Positions 6,335 through 7,063 of a stretch of 7,063 nt of DNA are shown here, piece after piece. The DNA lies in NCBI GenBank assembly GCA_012513195.1, contig JAAZCR010000096.1, positions 1-7,063 of the forward strand, in the 5' to 3' direction. The stretch comes from Bacilli bacterium. GTDB taxonomy: Bacteria > Bacillota_I > Bacilli_A > Haloplasmatales > Haloplasmataceae. Within the stretch, counting starts at the first letter, position 1. Every line of letters starts with the position of its first letter. Under the pieces are notes generated by a model. It saw only the letters and a program-made list of their open reading frames with translations, made no database searches and was not told where the DNA came from. The translations under genes and the position numbers were made by a program.

Positions 6335-7063
6335 CTTTTTTCTTATTGTAACTATTTGCATATTCTTCCCATTTGTTGAAGTTTTTGGTAAAAATCAAGC
6401 CATCAAAGCTAGTGACATCTATCTCATCCCAGGTGGACAAACAATCGGCATTGAAATTCAAACAAATGTGATTGTTGTCGACACATATGCGGTTAAATAT
6501 AATGGTGCCCTTGTAAATCCAGGTAAGGATGCTGGTATTCAGGCTGGGGATGTAATTCTTTCTATTGATGGTCGGAAGATTAATTCAATCGAAGACGTCA
6601 AACAAGAACTCGCACGGTATAAAATAGATCAGAACCAGCCAATGAATATGATCATTAAACGAGATAACAAGTACATCGCCAAACAATTATACCCAACTAA
6701 GACGGATAATAACATGATTAGTATGGGTATATATTTACGTGACAATATCTCAGGTATAGGCACCTTGACCTTCATATATAACAATTTCTACTTTGGTGCC
6801 CTTGGGCATCAGATCAAAGACAAGCATTTCAAAGATTATGAAATTGAAAATGTGAATGGCACCATTAAGGAAGCATATGTGACAGGGATTAAAAAGAGTG
6901 TTAGAGGAAAACCAGGTGAGAAAAAAGCACGATTCTCCAAAAATATTGGTAAAATAAACAGTAATACCATCACAGGTGTATATGGTAAAATCGATAATCC
7001 TTCATTCATCAGCAACAAAAAAATGCCAATTGCATTACAAAAATACGTCAAATTAGGCAATGC
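6303..7063 (+). CDS. spoIVB: SpoIVB serine peptidase of the sigma-K checkpoint (3' truncated by window)
   Basis: SpoIVB is made in the forespore, crosses into the intermembrane space and cleaves SpoIVFA, which frees SpoIVFB to activate pro-sigma-K in the mother cell. 253 residues are visible from the GTG at 6303. A hydrophobic segment, about residues 9-28 (LSLFFLIVTICIFFPF and flanks), serves as signal or anchor. LIPGGQTIGIEI (41-52) opens the PDZ domain, which includes AGIQAGDVILSIDG (77-90). The S55 peptidase domain begins with GIGTLTF (151-157) and FGALGH (164-169), where H169 is the expected catalytic His, then KPGEKKARFS (203-212) and GVYGKID (225-231). The catalytic Ser lies beyond the window. 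There is no in-frame ATG before residue 114. GTG 6303 is the conventional choice, but ATT 6312 fits the Shine-Dalgarno better. The stretch between membrane segment and PDZ is only about 12 residues. spo0A would be expected downstream. Confidence 0.93.
   Translation, partial: MSGISHKKLSLFFLIVTICIFFPFVEVFGKNQAIKASDIYLIPGGQTIGIEIQTNVIVVDTYAVKYNGALVNPGKDAGIQAGDVILSIDGRKINSIEDVKQELARYKIDQNQPMNMIIKRDNKYIAKQLYPTKTDNNMISMGIYLRDNISGIGTLTFIYNNFYFGALGHQIKDKHFKDYEIENVNGTIKEAYVTGIKKSVRGKPGEKKARFSKNIGKINSNTITGVYGKIDNPSFISNKKMPIALQKYVKLGN

Noticed and set aside
6307..6351. GTG at 6307 as spoIVB start with a frameshift at the T6 run
   Set aside because: That frame ends at TAA 6349-6351 and would need slippage. 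It is only three bases from the GAGG core, and the unshifted frame already encodes a good membrane segment.
6270..6461. Minus-strand open frame across the spoIVB start
   Set aside because: It overlaps a clear spoIVB coding region and shows no domain; it could not be told from chance in AT-rich DNA.
6836..7060. Minus-strand open frame with hydrophobic stretches, opposite spoIVB
   Set aside because: The hydrophobic look comes from reading the SpoIVB codons backwards; the + strand encodes conserved S55 peptidase sequence.

Overview
The window looks like a piece of chromosome from an AT-rich, low-GC member of the Bacillota that can form endospores. Evidence is the gene order (xseA, xseB, ispA, dxs, tlyA, recN, spoIVB), which is the classic Bacillota block that in Bacillus ends in spo0A, together with strong AGGAGG/GAGGTGA-type ribosome binding sites and the sporulation protease SpoIVB. 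TGA is used as a real stop in xseA, xseB, dxs and tlyA, so the standard bacterial code applies. Some protein details (for example the VQHDTQ motif in RecN) remind me of lineages near the base of the Mollicutes, such as Haloplasma, Turicibacter or Erysipelotrichia relatives. That placement is an impression, not a result.

Layout: all seven genes lie on the + strand. Bases 1-756 hold the C-terminal part of the exonuclease VII large subunit (xseA), cut by the window edge. The small subunit xseB (737-946) overlaps it by 20 bases, and ispA (939-1814) overlaps xseB by 8. A 22-base gap leads to dxs (1837-3720). The rRNA methyltransferase gene tlyA (3701-4507) overlaps dxs by 20 bases. recN follows 5 bases after tlyA (4513-6201). 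After a 101-base intergenic region, spoIVB begins at about 6303 and runs off the right edge. The genes from xseA to recN look like one tightly packed transcript whose promoter is upstream of the window. I see no mobile elements, tRNA or rRNA genes, or CRISPR arrays.

The operon mixes isoprenoid synthesis (Dxs at the entry to the MEP pathway, IspA making the prenyl chain), DNA repair (exonuclease VII and RecN) and ribosome modification (TlyA). SpoIVB belongs to a different programme, the sigma-K checkpoint of sporulation. The regulator gene argR/ahrC, which sits between tlyA and recN in Bacillus, is absent here.

The most unusual signal is at the recN-spoIVB junction. A 12-bp perfect inverted repeat (6200-6211 with 6323-6334), a nested 10-bp repeat (6218-6227 with 6308-6317) and a nested 7-8-bp repeat that includes part of the spoIVB Shine-Dalgarno sequence can stack into one long hairpin. 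It starts within the recN stop codon, encloses the spoIVB ribosome binding site and start, and ends next to a T6 tract. I infer a device that keeps spoIVB untranslated, or terminates it, on read-through transcripts from recN. spoIVB also has no ATG start; the Shine-Dalgarno spacing points to an unusual ATT codon.
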